From positions 62,001-126,000 of the forward strand of contig NZ_BJYS01000001.1 of the NCBI RefSeq assembly GCF_007991635.1: DNA of 64,000 bases, in the 5' to 3' direction. This stretch comes from Adhaeribacter aerolatus (GTDB taxonomy: Bacteria > Bacteroidota > Bacteroidia > Cytophagales > Hymenobacteraceae). A program made the translations under genes and the position numbers. Shown here piece by piece: positions 37,687 to 48,380 of the stretch; the first letter of the stretch is position 1, and each line of letters begins with the position of its first letter. The notes under the pieces were generated by a model. That model made no database searches. It saw only the letters and a list, made by a program, of their open reading frames with translations, and had not been told where the DNA came from.

Positions 37687-38510
37687 TATTTTTTACCTCT
37701 ATTAACAATCAGGTTCTCTGAATATTTATTTTTATTTCTTGTCTTTTTACCTTTTGAGAATAAACCTTTTCTAGAACGAGGCTGCCCTCCAGAAGATTTA
37801 CCTTCACCTCCACCCATTGGGTGATCTACTGGGTTCATGGCTACACCACGAACTCTAGGCCGGATACCCAACCATCTGCTTCTTCCCGCTTTACCCAAAT
37901 TCACATTCATGTGGTCAGCGTTAGATACCGTTCCTACGGTTGCCATGCAGGTTACTAAAACCATGCGCATTTCACCAGAGGGCAATTTAATGGTAGCGTA
38001 TTTATTTTCCCGGGCTACTAACTGGGCGTAAGTACCAGCGCTGCGTGCTAAAGTACCGCCATTCCCAGGCATCAATTCAATATTGTGTACAATAGTTCCC
38101 AAAGGCATATCCGACAGTGGCAAGCTATTGCCAACTTCTGGTGCTACACCCGGGCCCGAAATAACGGTGCTGTTTACATTCAGTCCTGCTGGCGCCAGAA
38201 TGTAGCTCTTCTCGCCGTCTGCGTAGTACAATAATGCAATACGGGCAGTTCTGTTCGGATCGTATTCTATAGCTTTTACAGTAGCCGGAATACCAAACTT
38301 ATTTCTTTTAAAATCGATGATCCGGTATTTTTGTTTATGACCGCCTCCTATGTAGCGCATGGTCATTTTACCTGAATCATTTCTACCACCAGATTTTTTT
38401 ATAGGTGCCAACAAAGATCTCTCTGGCTGGTCTGATGTAATTTCATCAAACGTCGGAGCCACTCTAAATCTTTGACCTGGTGTTGTCGGTCTTAATTTTC
38501 TTAATGCCAT
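37686..38510 (-). CDS. rplB: Ribosomal protein L2
   Basis: The 274 residues contain [18 protein letters not shown] and, near the C-terminus, [26 protein letters not shown] with the His important for peptidyl-transferase structure. L2 joins the two subunits and supports the catalytic centre. It lies 10 bases after rplW. Confidence 0.99.
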   Translation of the reverse strand: MALRKLRPTTPGQRFRVAPTFDEITSDQPERSLLAPIKKSGGRNDSGKMTMRYIGGGHKQKYRIIDFKRNKFGIPATVKAIEYDPNRTARIALLYYADGEKSYILAPAGLNVNSTVISGPGVAPEVGNSLPLSDMPLGTIVHNIELMPGNGGTLARSAGTYAQLVARENKYATIKLPSGEMRMVLVTCMATVGTVSNADHMNVNLGKAGRSRWLGIRPRVRGVAMNPVDHPMGGGEGKSSGGQPRSRKGLFSKGKKTRNKNKYSENLIVNRGKK

Positions 38511-38520
38511 CTTCTAATTA

Positions 38521-38808
38521 TTAAATGCCGCTGTAAAAATCAATAAATTCCCCTTCTTTTAAGCTAACGATTGCTTTTTTAATAGAAGGCTTACGTCCGC
38601 TTACAACACCGGCTTTCGTATTCTTAACTTTAAGTTTTCCTTGTACACGCATGGTAGAAACTTTTTCTACGGTTACGCCATACAATTTTTCAACCGCTTT
38701 CTTTATCTCCACTTTATTAGCAGTTCTTTCAACTTCAAAGGCATATTTGCCTTTCTCGTTTAAAGCGGCCATCTTTTCAGTAACCAAGGGTTTTTTTAAT
38801 ACTTGCAT
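38521..38808 (-). CDS. rplW: Ribosomal protein L23
   Basis: The 95-residue protein opens MQVLKKPLVTEKMAALNEKGKY and has KVEIKKAVEKLYGVTVEKV, which fits L23. L23 sits at the tunnel exit and anchors trigger factor. Its start overlaps the rplD stop by one base (TAATG). Confidence 0.98.
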   Translation of the reverse strand: MQVLKKPLVTEKMAALNEKGKYAFEVERTANKVEIKKAVEKLYGVTVEKVSTMRVQGKLKVKNTKAGVVSGRKPSIKKAIVSLKEGEFIDFYSGI

Positions 38809-39440
38809 TATTTTGTGCTATAAAGCTTCTCTAAAGTGGACAATGAATCTTCCGTCAGTAACAAAGTTTCGGCTTTCAATAAATCATAAGTATTTAAATC
38901 CGCTGCTTCTGCTACTTTCACTTTTTGGATATTACGGCTTGATAAATAAAGATTAGTATCTTTTTGAGCCGTCACGATTAAAGTTTTCTTATTAGAAAAA
39001 TTCAATTTTCCTAAAACACCTACAAATTCACTGGTTTTTGGTTGTTCAAAAGACAGTGATTCTATTAATGCCACTTTATTGTCTTTTGCCAGGGAAGATA
39101 ATGCTGATAAACGGGCAAGGGATTTTAGCTTTTTGTTTAATTTAAAGCTATAGTTCCGTGGTCTAGGTCCAAATACTCTACCACCACCAATAAATACCGG
39201 GGATTTCATGCTGCCTGCACGGGCACCGCCTGTACCTTTTTGTTTCTTCAGTTTCTTAGTGGTTCCAGAAACTTCGTTGCGTTCCTTGGATTTGTGCGTT
39301 CCCTGACGCTGGTTTGCCAGGTATTGTTTTACATCCAGATACATGGCGTGCTGATTCGGCTCAATGCCAAATATCTCCGCCGAAAGGGTTACCTTTCGGC
39401 CAGTATCTTCTCCTGCTTTATTTAATACAGAAAGCTCCAT
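38808..39440 (-). CDS. rplD: Ribosomal protein L4
   Basis: The 210 residues contain the tunnel loop region KKLKKQKGTGGARAGSMKSP (about 65-84), whose tip touches the exit tunnel, and GPRPRNYSFKLNKKLKSLA. In Escherichia coli L4 represses the S10 operon. Here the operon break lies upstream of rplC, so any such control would act on the rplC promoter region. It is 1 base after rplC. Confidence 0.98.
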   Translation of the reverse strand: MELSVLNKAGEDTGRKVTLSAEIFGIEPNQHAMYLDVKQYLANQRQGTHKSKERNEVSGTTKKLKKQKGTGGARAGSMKSPVFIGGGRVFGPRPRNYSFKLNKKLKSLARLSALSSLAKDNKVALIESLSFEQPKTSEFVGVLGKLNFSNKKTLIVTAQKDTNLYLSSRNIQKVKVAEAADLNTYDLLKAETLLLTEDSLSTLEKLYSTK

Positions 39441-39441
39441 C

Positions 39442-40059
39442 TTATTTCTCTAAAACTACAAATGAATTTTTGGCACCAGGAACGGAACCACTAACTAGAA
39501 TCAAATTTTTATCGGTTAATACCCGTAAAACCCGTAAGTTCTGGACTTTTACGCGGTCATTACCCATGCGGCCCGCCATTCTCATGCCTTTAAACACGCG
39601 AGAAGGCCAGGAGCAAGCTCCAATTGAACCTGGGTGTCTTGCCCGGTTATGCTGACCGTGGGTTTGGCCGCCAACACCGCTAAAGTTATATCTTTTTACT
39701 ACGCCTTGGAATCCTTTACCTTTTGAAGTTCCAATTACATCCAAAAACTCACCTTCTTCGAAAAGGTCAACGTTAATGGTATCTCCTAAATTAAAACCTT
39801 CAACTTCGGTCTTAAACTCTACAACCTTTACTTTAGGAGTTGCGTTAGCTTTTTTAAAGTGGCCGATTTCAGCCTTATTTGCTAATTTTTCTTTTTTGTC
39901 ACCGTAGCCAACTTGAACAGCTTTATAGCCATCAACTTCTACAGTCTTCACTTGTGTTACCACACACGGACCTGCTTGAATAAGCGTAGCAGCTACGCTT
40001 TTCCCGTCAGGTGTGAAGAGGCTTGTCATTCCGATTTTTCTACCGATTATTCCAGGCAT
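39442..40059 (-). CDS. rplC: Ribosomal protein L3
   Basis: The protein has the L3 core: [37 protein letters not shown] and [21 protein letters not shown], the last reaching toward the peptidyl-transferase centre. Length 205 is normal. It is the first gene of a transcript: a terminator and a TATCTTTG promoter separate it from rpsJ, which usually starts this operon. Confidence 0.98.
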   Translation of the reverse strand: MPGIIGRKIGMTSLFTPDGKSVAATLIQAGPCVVTQVKTVEVDGYKAVQVGYGDKKEKLANKAEIGHFKKANATPKVKVVEFKTEVEGFNLGDTINVDLFEEGEFLDVIGTSKGKGFQGVVKRYNFSGVGGQTHGQHNRARHPGSIGACSWPSRVFKGMRMAGRMGNDRVKVQNLRVLRVLTDKNLILVSGSVPGAKNSFVVLEK

Positions 40060-40116
40060 TCTACTTTCTGATTAAACAATCTTAATAAATACACTTATCC
40101 CTTCGTTAAGGGAGTG

Positions 40117-40149
40117 CAAAGATACTATTTTTAAATTTCTTTTTGCAAA
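40117..40149 (-). promoter_or_regulatory. Promoter for the rplC-rplQ operon
   Basis: On the minus strand TATCTTTG (40117-40124) forms the -7 box and TTTG (40146-40149) the -33 box, with 21 bases between. It lies 58-90 bases before the rplC ATG and just after the rpsJ terminator. Both the sequence and the position support it. Confidence 0.75.
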
Positions 40150-40182
40150 CTATTGTTAATTAATTTTTTAACTAACCATAAT

Positions 40183-40216
40183 AAAAAAAGAACCAGTAAA
40201 TACCGGTTCTTTTTTT
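40183..40216 (-). terminator. Terminator after rpsJ
   Basis: AAAAAAAGAACC (40183-40194) and GGTTCTTTTTTT (40205-40216) form a perfect 12-bp stem around a 10-base loop, with a T run on the minus strand. It lies 20 bases after the rpsJ stop. Confidence 0.85.
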
Positions 40217-40235
40217 ATTAGCAAAAAAAAGGTTA

Positions 40236-40541
40236 TCAAACTTTAATTTCTACATCAACGCCACTTGGTAACTCCAGCTTCATTAAGGCATCTACTGTTT
40301 TTGAACTAGTTGAATAAATATCAACTAATCTTTTGTAGGTACAAAGCTGAAATTGCTCCCGTGCTTTTTTATTTACGTGGGGTGAACGCAATACTGTAAA
40401 AATATCTTTTTCGGTAGGTAAAGGAATAGGTCCACTAACAATGGCACCGGTCGTCTTTACGGCTTTTACAATCTTTTCAGCAGATTTATCTACCAAATTA
40501 TGATCGTAAGACTTTAATTTAATTCTGATTTTCTGGTTCAT
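40236..40541 (-). CDS. rpsJ: Ribosomal protein S10
   Basis: The 101-residue protein opens [18 protein letters not shown] and ends [11 protein letters not shown]; both fit S10, which also joins NusB in transcription antitermination. It follows fusA by 10 bases and is followed by a terminator, so it forms the end of the rpsL-rpsG-fusA transcript and not the start of the rplC one. Confidence 0.98.
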   Translation of the reverse strand: MNQKIRIKLKSYDHNLVDKSAEKIVKAVKTTGAIVSGPIPLPTEKDIFTVLRSPHVNKKAREQFQLCTYKRLVDIYSTSSKTVDALMKLELPSGVDVEIKV

Positions 40542-40551
40542 TATTTTAAGA

Positions 40552-42651
40552 CTATTTACCTGTACCTTTTACTTTAGCTATTATACCTTCGGCCAAATTT
40601 GTTGGCACTTGCTCGTAATGCGAAATAGTGATGTTGGCTGTTGCACGACCAGAGGTTAAAGTTCTTAAATCAGTTACATAACCAAAAAGTTCCGATAAAG
40701 GTACATCTGCTTTAATTACCTGAGAACCGGCCTTTGTATCCATACCTTTCATTAAGCCTCTGCGACGGTTTAAATCGCCGGTTACAGGGCCAGTATACTC
40801 ATCCGGCGTAACTACCTCAACTGCCATAATTGGTTCTAATAATTTCGGCGAGCATTTTCTTGCTGCTTCTTTAAAACCCTGGCGAGCGGCTAATTCAAAA
40901 GATAACGCATCAGAATCGACATCATGGTAAGAACCGTGGAATAACCGCACCCGCATAGATTCTATCGGGAATCCAGCTAATACACCTTCTTTCATTGATT
41001 CTTCAAAGCCTTTCTGAATAGCAGGAATAAATTCTTTTGGAATTACCCCCCCCACAATCGCATTAACAAATTCTAATCCGGCTTTTCCATCTTCCCGCGG
41101 TCCTAATTCAAATACAATATCGCCGTATTTACCACGACCACCCGATTGTTTCTTATAAGTTTCCCGGTGCTCGGTTTTAGAGGTAATGGTTTCTTTATAA
41201 GCTACTTGTGGTGCACCTTGGTTTATTTCTACCTTAAATTCTCTTTTAAGGCGATCCATGATAATTTCGAGGTGCAACTCACCCATACCTCTCAGAATGG
41301 TTTGTCCTGTTTCCTGGTCTGTATGTACTAACAAAGTTGGATCTTCTTCTACCAACTTACCTATCGCCATACCCATCTTATCTGCATCGGCTTGGGTTTT
41401 AGGCTCAATAGCGTAACCAATTACCGGTTCTGGGAACTCCATAGCTTCCAAAACAATTTTATGATTTTGGTCGCACAGCGTATCTCCAGTCTTTATATCT
41501 TTAAAGCCAACTACCGCTCCTATATCACCAGCTCCTAAACGCTCAATCGCGTTTTGCTTATTAGCATGCATTTGGAATATACGAGAGATACGTTCTTTAT
41601 TGCCGGAACGGGTATTAAATACGTATGATCCTGATTCCAGTACACCAGAGTAAGCTCGGATAAAGCAAAGACGGCCTACATAGGGGTCAGTTGCAATTTT
41701 AAAAGCCAACGCTGCAAACGGATCAGTTTCGCTTGGTTTACGGGCTACTTCAGCACCGGTATCCGGGTTAGTTCCTTTAATACTTTCTTTATCCAGCGGA
41801 GAAGGGCATAATGCCATTACATAATCCAGCATGGTTTGTACACCTTTGTTCTTGAAAGAAGATCCACATAGCATTGGTACAATGGCCATGTCGATAGTTG
41901 CTTTGCGAAGAGCAGTCAGAATTTCCTCTTCGGTAATAGATTCCGGATTATCAAAATATTTCTCCAGCAATGTCTCATCGTAATCAGCTACTGCTTCTAA
42001 TAACTTTTCCCGGTATTCAGTAGCTTCTTCCATCATATCATCCGGAATGGGCACTTCGGTAAAGGTCATACCTTTGTCATGCTCGTTCCAAACAATACCG
42101 CGGAAGTTTACTAAATCCACTACTCCTTTAAAATCATCTTCTGATCCGATTGGCAATTGTAAAGCTACCGCATTGCTGCCTAACATTTCTTTAACTTGTT
42201 TTACAACAGCTAAGAAATCCGCACCTGAACGGTCCATTTTATTTACGAAACCAATACGAGCAACATTATAATTATTCGCTAAGCGCCAGTTAGTTTCTGA
42301 TTGTGGCTCTACACCATCAACCGCACTAAATAAGAACACCAAACCATCTAATACGCGCAGAGACCGGTTTACCTCTACTGTGAAATCCACGTGGCCCGGG
42401 GTATCAATAATATTGATATGGTAAGTATTATTTCTGTATTTCCAATCAACTGTTACAGCCGCTGAAGTAATGGTAATACCACGCTCCTGCTCCTGCTCCA
42501 TCCAGTCTGTAGTTGCCGCGCCATCATGAACTTCTCCTAATTTATGGCTTGCACCTGTATAATAAAGGATACGCTCAGTGGTTGTGGTTTTACCAGCATC
42601 AATGTGTGCCGCTATACCTATATTTCTTGTATATTTTAAATCGCGTGCCAT
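40552..42651 (-). CDS. fusA: Elongation factor G
   Basis: EF-G moves tRNA and mRNA along the ribosome using GTP. The 699 residues have the G1 loop AHIDAGKTT (about 15-23), the switch [10 protein letters not shown] and NKMD for guanine binding, then domains II-V. The length and organisation match the housekeeping copy. It is 7 bases after rpsG and 10 before rpsJ. Confidence 0.99.
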   Translation of the reverse strand: MARDLKYTRNIGIAAHIDAGKTTTTERILYYTGASHKLGEVHDGAATTDWMEQEQERGITITSAAVTVDWKYRNNTYHINIIDTPGHVDFTVEVNRSLRVLDGLVFLFSAVDGVEPQSETNWRLANNYNVARIGFVNKMDRSGADFLAVVKQVKEMLGSNAVALQLPIGSEDDFKGVVDLVNFRGIVWNEHDKGMTFTEVPIPDDMMEEATEYREKLLEAVADYDETLLEKYFDNPESITEEEILTALRKATIDMAIVPMLCGSSFKNKGVQTMLDYVMALCPSPLDKESIKGTNPDTGAEVARKPSETDPFAALAFKIATDPYVGRLCFIRAYSGVLESGSYVFNTRSGNKERISRIFQMHANKQNAIERLGAGDIGAVVGFKDIKTGDTLCDQNHKIVLEAMEFPEPVIGYAIEPKTQADADKMGMAIGKLVEEDPTLLVHTDQETGQTILRGMGELHLEIIMDRLKREFKVEINQGAPQVAYKETITSKTEHRETYKKQSGGRGKYGDIVFELGPREDGKAGLEFVNAIVGGVIPKEFIPAIQKGFEESMKEGVLAGFPIESMRVRLFHGSYHDVDSDALSFELAARQGFKEAARKCSPKLLEPIMAVEVVTPDEYTGPVTGDLNRRRGLMKGMDTKAGSQVIKADVPLSELFGYVTDLRTLTSGRATANITISHYEQVPTNLAEGIIAKVKGTGK

Positions 42652-42658
42652 TTATTAC

Positions 42659-43126
42659 TTAGAATCTAAAATGTGAGAAGGCTTTGTTAGCCTCTGCCAT
42701 TCTATGTGTATCATCTTTTTTCTTCACTGCTGCACCTTCACCTTTGGCCGCGGCAATTATTTCACCGGCTAATTTATCGGTCATGGTTTTTTCTCCGCGC
42801 TTTCTGGCGTAAAGAATCATCCATTTTATTCCCAAAGAAATCTTCCGATCAGGTCTAACTTCAGTAGGAACCTGGAACGTTGCACCACCCACGCGCCGGC
42901 TTTTTACTTCCACACTTGGCATGATGTTGTTCAACGCTTTTCTCCACTGCTCTAAACCATTTTCTTTGGTCCGTTTTTCAACTGCTTCGCACGCGTCATA
43001 AAAAATATTGTAAGCAATACTTTTTTTGCCATCGTACATCAGGTAGTTAACAAAACGGGTTACCAAAGTTTCTTTGTACTTTGGATCTGGAAGAAGAATT
43101 CTATTTTTAGGTTTTGCTTTTCTCAT
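42659..43126 (-). CDS. rpsG: Ribosomal protein S7
   Basis: The 155-residue protein has the S7 parts [22 protein letters not shown] and [18 protein letters not shown]7 organises the 30S head near the exit site. It follows rpsL by 18 bases. The C-terminus ends NKAFSHFRF as expected. Confidence 0.98.
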   Translation of the reverse strand: MRKAKPKNRILLPDPKYKETLVTRFVNYLMYDGKKSIAYNIFYDACEAVEKRTKENGLEQWRKALNNIMPSVEVKSRRVGGATFQVPTEVRPDRKISLGIKWMILYARKRGEKTMTDKLAGEIIAAAKGEGAAVKKKDDTHRMAEANKAFSHFRF

Positions 43127-43144
43127 TGTATTACTACTGTCTTA

Positions 43145-43567
43145 TTATTTCTTCTTACCTGGAGCTGGTTTACCACCTTTTGCAGCTGGTTGCCCCGGTT
43201 TCGGACGTTTTGCTCCGTATTTTGATCTGCGCTGAAGCCTGCCATTTACACCGGCCGTATCTAACGCACCACGAATAATGTGGTACCGAACGCCTGGTAA
43301 ATCTTTTACTCTGCCACCTCTGATAAGCACAATAGAGTGCTCTTGTAAGTTATGGCCTTCACCCGGTATGTAAGCGTTTACCTCTTTACCATTGGTTAAG
43401 CGCACACGGGCAACTTTACGCATGGCAGAATTAGGTTTCTTAGGGGTTGTTGTATAAACCCTGGTGCACACCCCTCGTCTCTGTGGACAAGAATCTAAGG
43501 CTGGAGACTTTGATTTATAAATCAATTTCTCTCTTCCTTTTCGTACTAATTGTTGTATAGTAGGCAT
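43145..43567 (-). CDS. rpsL: Ribosomal protein S12
   Basis: The 140-residue protein keeps the decoding-site segments [13 protein letters not shown] and [13 protein letters not shown]. Lys43 and Lys88, the sites where changes give streptomycin resistance, are both the wild-type lysine. The C-terminal extension is basic and Pro/Lys/Gly-rich (ending [11 protein letters not shown]), longer than in Escherichia coli. It begins the str-type transcript, with its own promoter-like site about 50 bases upstream. Confidence 0.99.
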   Translation of the reverse strand: MPTIQQLVRKGREKLIYKSKSPALDSCPQRRGVCTRVYTTTPKKPNSAMRKVARVRLTNGKEVNAYIPGEGHNLQEHSIVLIRGGRVKDLPGVRYHIIRGALDTAGVNGRLQRRSKYGAKRPKPGQPAAKGGKPAPGKKK

Positions 43568-43612
43568 TTACTAAATTTTTATAGGAATTCTTCTTCTCAA
43601 AATTTTGGTCTG

Positions 43613-43643
43613 CAAAGGTATACAAAAACTTTTGCAAATTCAA
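43613..43643 (-). promoter_or_regulatory. Promoter before rpsL
   Basis: On the minus strand the -7 box TACCTTTG (43613-43620) is followed by CAG. TTG (43641-43643) stands 20 bases upstream of it. It sits between the DUF3467 gene and rpsL. A second TTTG nearby (43635-43638) is too close. Confidence 0.65.
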
Positions 43644-43663
43644 TATTAATTTATTATAAATAA

Positions 43664-43984
43664 TTAAGCTTCACCTATATTGCCTCCAAAATTCATTGGA
43701 AAGCTTGGCTCCTGGTGAATTTGCTTTATATCTCCGTAACTTTCTTCAAAACGGCGGATGTTATCGGCCAGAGCCGCTAACAAACGTTTAGCGTGCTCCG
43801 GCGTGATAACTATTCTGGCTTTTACTTTAGCTTTCGGAATACCCGGCATTAGCCGGATAAAGTCAATCACAAACTCACTGCTGGAGTGAGCTATCATTGC
43901 CAGATTGGCATATTCTCCTTCCGCTATCTCCTCGGTTAGTTCTATGTTAATCTGGTTTTCCTGGGCTGCTGGTTCTTTCGCCAT
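43664..43984 (-). CDS. DUF3467-family small protein downstream of rpoC
   Basis: The frame is open further upstream into rpoC, but the natural start is the ATG at 43982-43984, 1 base after the rpoC stop, giving 106 residues (MAKEPAAQENQ...). The protein has the DUF3467 pattern: EGEYANLAMIAHSSSEFVIDFIRLMPG, then ARIVITPEHAKRLLAALADNIRRFEE. Function is not known. Its place next to rpoC suggests it is co-expressed with RNA polymerase, which does not prove a link. Confidence 0.85.
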   Translation of the reverse strand: MAKEPAAQENQINIELTEEIAEGEYANLAMIAHSSSEFVIDFIRLMPGIPKAKVKARIVITPEHAKRLLAALADNIRRFEESYGDIKQIHQEPSFPMNFGGNIGEA

Positions 43985-43985
43985 T

Positions 43986-46900
43986 TTATTTGTTCTGTAA
44001 CTCTGCCTGACGGGCTTTAGTAGCTTGTTTAGAAGAAACCAGGCTATCGTACTCTTCTTGTGAACCAACTATTAATTTAGAGTATTCACGCAACCCTGTA
44101 CCGGCTGGAATCAGGTGTCCTACAATAACGTTTTCTTTTAAGCCTAATAACTCATCGGCTTTACCTCTGATGGCGGCTTCGCTTAATACCTTGGTTGTTT
44201 CCTGGAAGGAAGCTGCCGAAATAAAGCTCTGCGTACCCAAAGACGCTTGTGTAATACCTTGCAGAGTAGGACGAGAAACTGCCGGCTGTGCATCTCTAAC
44301 CGTTACCACCCGCATATCGCGGCGTTTCAAGCTGGAGTTTTCATCCCGCAATCTTCTGGCCGTTACAATTTGCCCTGGTTTCAGGCTAGCCGAATCACCC
44401 GCATCTTCCACTACTTTCATGTCAATGATCATATCATTCTCTTCCATGAAAGTAACTTTGTCTACTACCTGATTTTCTAGGAACGAAGTATCACCCGGAT
44501 CGATAACGGCAACTTTCTGCATCATCTGGCGAACTACCACCTCAATGTGCTTGTCGTTTATTTTCACCCCTTGCAAACGATATACTTCCTGAATTTCATT
44601 TACCAGATATTCCTGTACGGCTCCTGGTCCTTGAATATTCAGGATATCGGTTGGCGTAATAGCACCATCAGACAAAGGCATACCGGCCCGGATAAAGTCA
44701 TTATCCTGTACCAGAATGTGTTTAGACAAAGGCACCATGTATTTCTTTTTCACGCCGTCTTTCGACTCGATGAAGATTTCACGATTACCCCGTTTAATAC
44801 CGCCGTATGTTACTACTCCGTCAATTTCGCTTACTACCGCCGGGTTAGATGGATTCCGGGCTTCGAATAATTCCGTTACCCTTGGCAGACCACCCGTAAT
44901 ATCGCGGGTTTTACCAATGGCACGTGGAATCTTAGCCAGGATTTGTCCAGCCCTAATAGGCTCGGCATCTTCTACCGTTAAGTGCGCACCTACTGGAATA
45001 TTATAAGCTTTATACTCATCGTTACGAGCTCGCACCCCAATGGCTGGGTTCTGGGTTTTATCTTTGGTTTCGATAATTACTTTTTCGCGGTGACCAGTTT
45101 GTTCATCTGATTCTTCGCGGTAAGTAACCCCTTCAATCAAAGCCTCATATTCTACAGCACCATCGTATTCCGATAAGATTACTGCATTGTATGGATCCCA
45201 CACGCAGATTTCGTCGCCTTTGGCAACAGTCTGGCCTTCGTCTACCATCAGGAAAGAGCCGTAAGGAACGTGGTTACTGATTAATATTTTACCGGTTCCT
45301 GGCTCAACCACCCGAACTTCACCCGAACGACCCATTACTACTTTTACCGGGGTGCCTTCGTTGTTCACAGTTTCAATCGTCCGAACATCTTCAAACTCGA
45401 TGGTACCGTTAAACTTAGCCCGGATAGCAGCATCTACCGCAATGTTAGAAGCTGTACCACCCACGTGGAAAGTACGGAGCGTTAACTGGGTACCTGGTTC
45501 ACCGATGGACTGAGCGGCAATAACGCCTACTGCTTCGCCTTTCTGCACCATTCTGCCCGAAGCCAGGTTACGACCATAGCATTTAGCACAAATACCACGC
45601 TTGCTTTCGCAGGTTAATACCGAACGAATCTCCACCGTTTCGATGCTGGTAGCATCAATCCGCTTGGTAATATCTTCGGTAATTTCCCCTCCGGCCTCAA
45701 TGATCAATTCATTGTTCAATGGATCCAGAACATCATGTACCGTTACCCGGCCCAAAATTCTCTCGGATAAAGATTCTACAATATCCTCGTTGTCTTTCAG
45801 GGCACTTACTTCCAGTCCGCGTAAGGTTCCGCAGTCAGTTTCGTTTACAATAACATCCTGCGATACGTCTACCAGACGACGGGTTAAGTAACCGGCGTCC
45901 GCTGTTTTCAACGCAGTATCGGCCAGACCTTTACGGGCACCGTGGGTAGAGATAAAGTACTCGATTACATCCAAACCTTCTTTAAAGTTAGAAAGGATTG
46001 GGTTCTCGATAATTTCACCTACTGAACCTTGCAACGATTTCTGCGGCTTTGCCATCAGACCCCGCATACCACCTAACTGACGAATCTGCTCACGAGAACC
46101 ACGGGCCCCAGAGTGCATCATCATGTAGATAGAGTTGAAGCCTTGGTCGTCTTTTTCCAGACGGCCCATCAGGGTTTCGGTAATCTGGTTGTTAATACGC
46201 GTCCAGATATCAATTACCTGGTTGTAACGCTCGTTATCGGTAATCAGACCCATGGAGTAGTTCGCCCAAACAGCATCTACATCTTTTTTGGCCTGTTCTA
46301 CCAGAATATCCTTTTCTTTTGGAATAACAATATCACCCAGACCCATCGACAGACCACCCTTGTAGGCAGACTGGAAGCCTAAAGTTTTAATATCATCCAG
46401 GAATTGAGCGGTACGCGCCATTCCGGTTACTTTGAATACGCGGGAAATAATTTGCTGTAACTTTTTCTTCGTTAACAGCTCATCCACGAATCCAACTTCT
46501 TCCGGAACGAATTGGTTAAATAATACCCGACCGGCAACGGTTTCGATTACTTTTGTAACCAGTTGCTCGTTTTCGTCTTGTATTTTGGTTCTTACTTTTA
46601 TAAAGGCATGTTTAGATAAACGGCCTTCGTTAATGGCAATAACTACTTCTTCTGCACTGTAGAAAGACATGCCTTCACCGGCAATCTTTTCGTTTTCAGT
46701 AGAGCGCTTGCCTTTGGTTACATAGTATAATCCCAAAACCATGTCCTGCGATGGCACCGCAATTGGTGCACCGTTAGCTGGGTTCAGGATGTTGTGCGAA
46801 GCCAGCATCAGCATAGAGGCTTCCAAAATAGCAGCAGGTCCCAGGGGAACGTGCACCGCCATCTGGTCACCGTCAAAGTCGGCGTTGAATGCCGTACACA

Positions 46901-48299
46901 CTAACGGGTGTAACTGAATCGCTTTACCTTCAATTAAGCGCGGCTGGAAAGCCTGGATACCTAAACGGTGAAGCGTAGGAGCCCGGTTCAGCAGTACCGG
47001 GTGACCTTTCAGAACGTTTTCCAAAATATCCCAAACTACCGCATCTTTCCGGTCAACTATTTTCTTAGCCGATTTTACGGTTTTAACAATACCCCGCTCG
47101 ATCAGTTTACGAATGATAAATGGTTTGAAAAGCTCAGCCGCCATGTTCTTAGGCAGACCGCACTCGTGCAATTTCAATTCCGGACCTACTACGATAACCG
47201 AACGACCAGAATAGTCAACCCGCTTACCCAATAAGTTCTGACGGAAACGGCCTTGCTTACCTTTCAGCATATCCGAAAGCGATTTCAAAGCCCGGTTACC
47301 TTCTGCCCGCACGGCGTTTACTTTACGGGAGTTGTCGAACAAGGAGTCAACGGCTTCCTGTAACATACGCTTCTCGTTCCGCAGAATAACTTCCGGCGCT
47401 TTAATCTCGATCAGACGTTTCAGACGGTTGTTCCGGATTATAACGCGGCGGTACAAGTCATTTAAGTCGGAAGTAGCGAAACGGCCACCATCCAACGGCA
47501 CCAACGGACGCAATTCTGGCGGAATAACCGGCACCATCCGAATAACCATCCACTCGGGGCGGTTTTCAATACGGGTAGCAGCATCCCGGAAAGCTTCTAC
47601 TACTCTTAAACGCTTCAGGGCTTCACCTTTACGTTGCTGAGAAGTTTCGTGGGCGGCAGAGTAACGTAAGTCGTAAGATAAATCGTCTAGGTTAATGCGC
47701 TGTAATAATAATTCCAACGCATCCGCACCCATCTTAGCGATGAATTTATTCGGATCACTGTTGTCCAGCATCTGGTTTTCCCGAGGTAACTTATCGATCA
47801 TATCCAGGTATTCATCTTCGGTTAAGAAGTCGAGTTGGTTTACACCATCTTCGGCCAGAATACCGGGCTGTACTACTACGTACCGCTCGTAATAAATAAT
47901 TTGGTCTAATTTTTTGGTCGGTAAACCTAACAGGTAACCAATTTTATTGGGCAACGATTTGAAGTACCAGATGTGAGCAACTGGTACTACCAACTCGATG
48001 TGGCCCATGCGCTCGCGACGTACTTTCTTCTCAGTAACCTCAACCCCGCAACGGTCGCAAATAATGCCTTTATATCGGATTCGCTTATATTTACCGCAGT
48101 GACATTCCCAATCTTTCACCGGACCAAAAATACGCTCGCAGAACAAACCGCCCATTTCAGGCTTGTAAGTCCGGTAGTTAATGGTCTCTGGCTTGGTTAC
48201 TTCACCGTTAGAGCGCTCCAGAATAGATTCCGGCGATGCTAAGCTGATAGTAACTTTCGAGAAGTCCTGGTTTAGTTTTTTATTTTTTGCAAATGCCAT
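43986..48299 (-). CDS. rpoC: RNA polymerase beta' subunit
   Basis: The 1437-residue subunit has the catalytic [12 protein letters not shown] motif, the N-terminal zinc ribbon beginning [20 protein letters not shown], and a second zinc cluster ([21 protein letters not shown]). Length is typical for the phylum. It lies 81 bases after rpoB; that gap contains a hairpin at 48345-48369. The trigger loop region ([16 protein letters not shown]) is intact. Confidence 0.99.
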   Translation of the reverse strand: MAFAKNKKLNQDFSKVTISLASPESILERSNGEVTKPETINYRTYKPEMGGLFCERIFGPVKDWECHCGKYKRIRYKGIICDRCGVEVTEKKVRRERMGHIELVVPVAHIWYFKSLPNKIGYLLGLPTKKLDQIIYYERYVVVQPGILAEDGVNQLDFLTEDEYLDMIDKLPRENQMLDNSDPNKFIAKMGADALELLLQRINLDDLSYDLRYSAAHETSQQRKGEALKRLRVVEAFRDAATRIENRPEWMVIRMVPVIPPELRPLVPLDGGRFATSDLNDLYRRVIIRNNRLKRLIEIKAPEVILRNEKRMLQEAVDSLFDNSRKVNAVRAEGNRALKSLSDMLKGKQGRFRQNLLGKRVDYSGRSVIVVGPELKLHECGLPKNMAAELFKPFIIRKLIERGIVKTVKSAKKIVDRKDAVVWDILENVLKGHPVLLNRAPTLHRLGIQAFQPRLIEGKAIQLHPLVCTAFNADFDGDQMAVHVPLGPAAILEASMLMLASHNILNPANGAPIAVPSQDMVLGLYYVTKGKRSTENEKIAGEGMSFYSAEEVVIAINEGRLSKHAFIKVRTKIQDENEQLVTKVIETVAGRVLFNQFVPEEVGFVDELLTKKKLQQIISRVFKVTGMARTAQFLDDIKTLGFQSAYKGGLSMGLGDIVIPKEKDILVEQAKKDVDAVWANYSMGLITDNERYNQVIDIWTRINNQITETLMGRLEKDDQGFNSIYMMMHSGARGSREQIRQLGGMRGLMAKPQKSLQGSVGEIIENPILSNFKEGLDVIEYFISTHGARKGLADTALKTADAGYLTRRLVDVSQDVIVNETDCGTLRGLEVSALKDNEDIVESLSERILGRVTVHDVLDPLNNELIIEAGGEITEDITKRIDATSIETVEIRSVLTCESKRGICAKCYGRNLASGRMVQKGEAVGVIAAQSIGEPGTQLTLRTFHVGGTASNIAVDAAIRAKFNGTIEFEDVRTIETVNNEGTPVKVVMGRSGEVRVVEPGTGKILISNHVPYGSFLMVDEGQTVAKGDEICVWDPYNAVILSEYDGAVEYEALIEGVTYREESDEQTGHREKVIIETKDKTQNPAIGVRARNDEYKAYNIPVGAHLTVEDAEPIRAGQILAKIPRAIGKTRDITGGLPRVTELFEARNPSNPAVVSEIDGVVTYGGIKRGNREIFIESKDGVKKKYMVPLSKHILVQDNDFIRAGMPLSDGAITPTDILNIQGPGAVQEYLVNEIQEVYRLQGVKINDKHIEVVVRQMMQKVAVIDPGDTSFLENQVVDKVTFMEENDMIIDMKVVEDAGDSASLKPGQIVTARRLRDENSSLKRRDMRVVTVRDAQPAVSRPTLQGITQASLGTQSFISAASFQETTKVLSEAAIRGKADELLGLKENVIVGHLIPAGTGLREYSKLIVGSQEEYDSLVSSKQATKARQAELQNK

Positions 48300-48344
48300 C
48301 TTTCAGATTTAAAAATTCTAAAATTTTATCTTTAACGAATAAAA

Positions 48345-48369
48345 GAGTAGCAACATTCCGTTGCTACTC
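48345..48369 (-). terminator. Terminator-like hairpin between rpoB and rpoC
   Basis: GAGTAGCAAC (48345-48354) and GTTGCTACTC (48360-48369) form a perfect 10-bp stem with a 5-base loop. The minus strand continues with TTTTATT. It looks like an attenuator or RNA-processing site within the rpoBC transcript. Confidence 0.7.
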
Positions 48370-48380
48370 AAAATTCATTA

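Noticed and set aside
43985-44068. Longer start for the DUF3467 gene, inside rpoC
   Set aside because: The extra 28 residues match no family member and overlap the end of rpoC in another frame. The ATG at 43982-43984 fits the family start.
44170-47892. Several plus-strand frames of 60-107 codons within rpoC
   Set aside because: They are opposite-strand shadows of a highly conserved gene, with no start signal and no family likeness.
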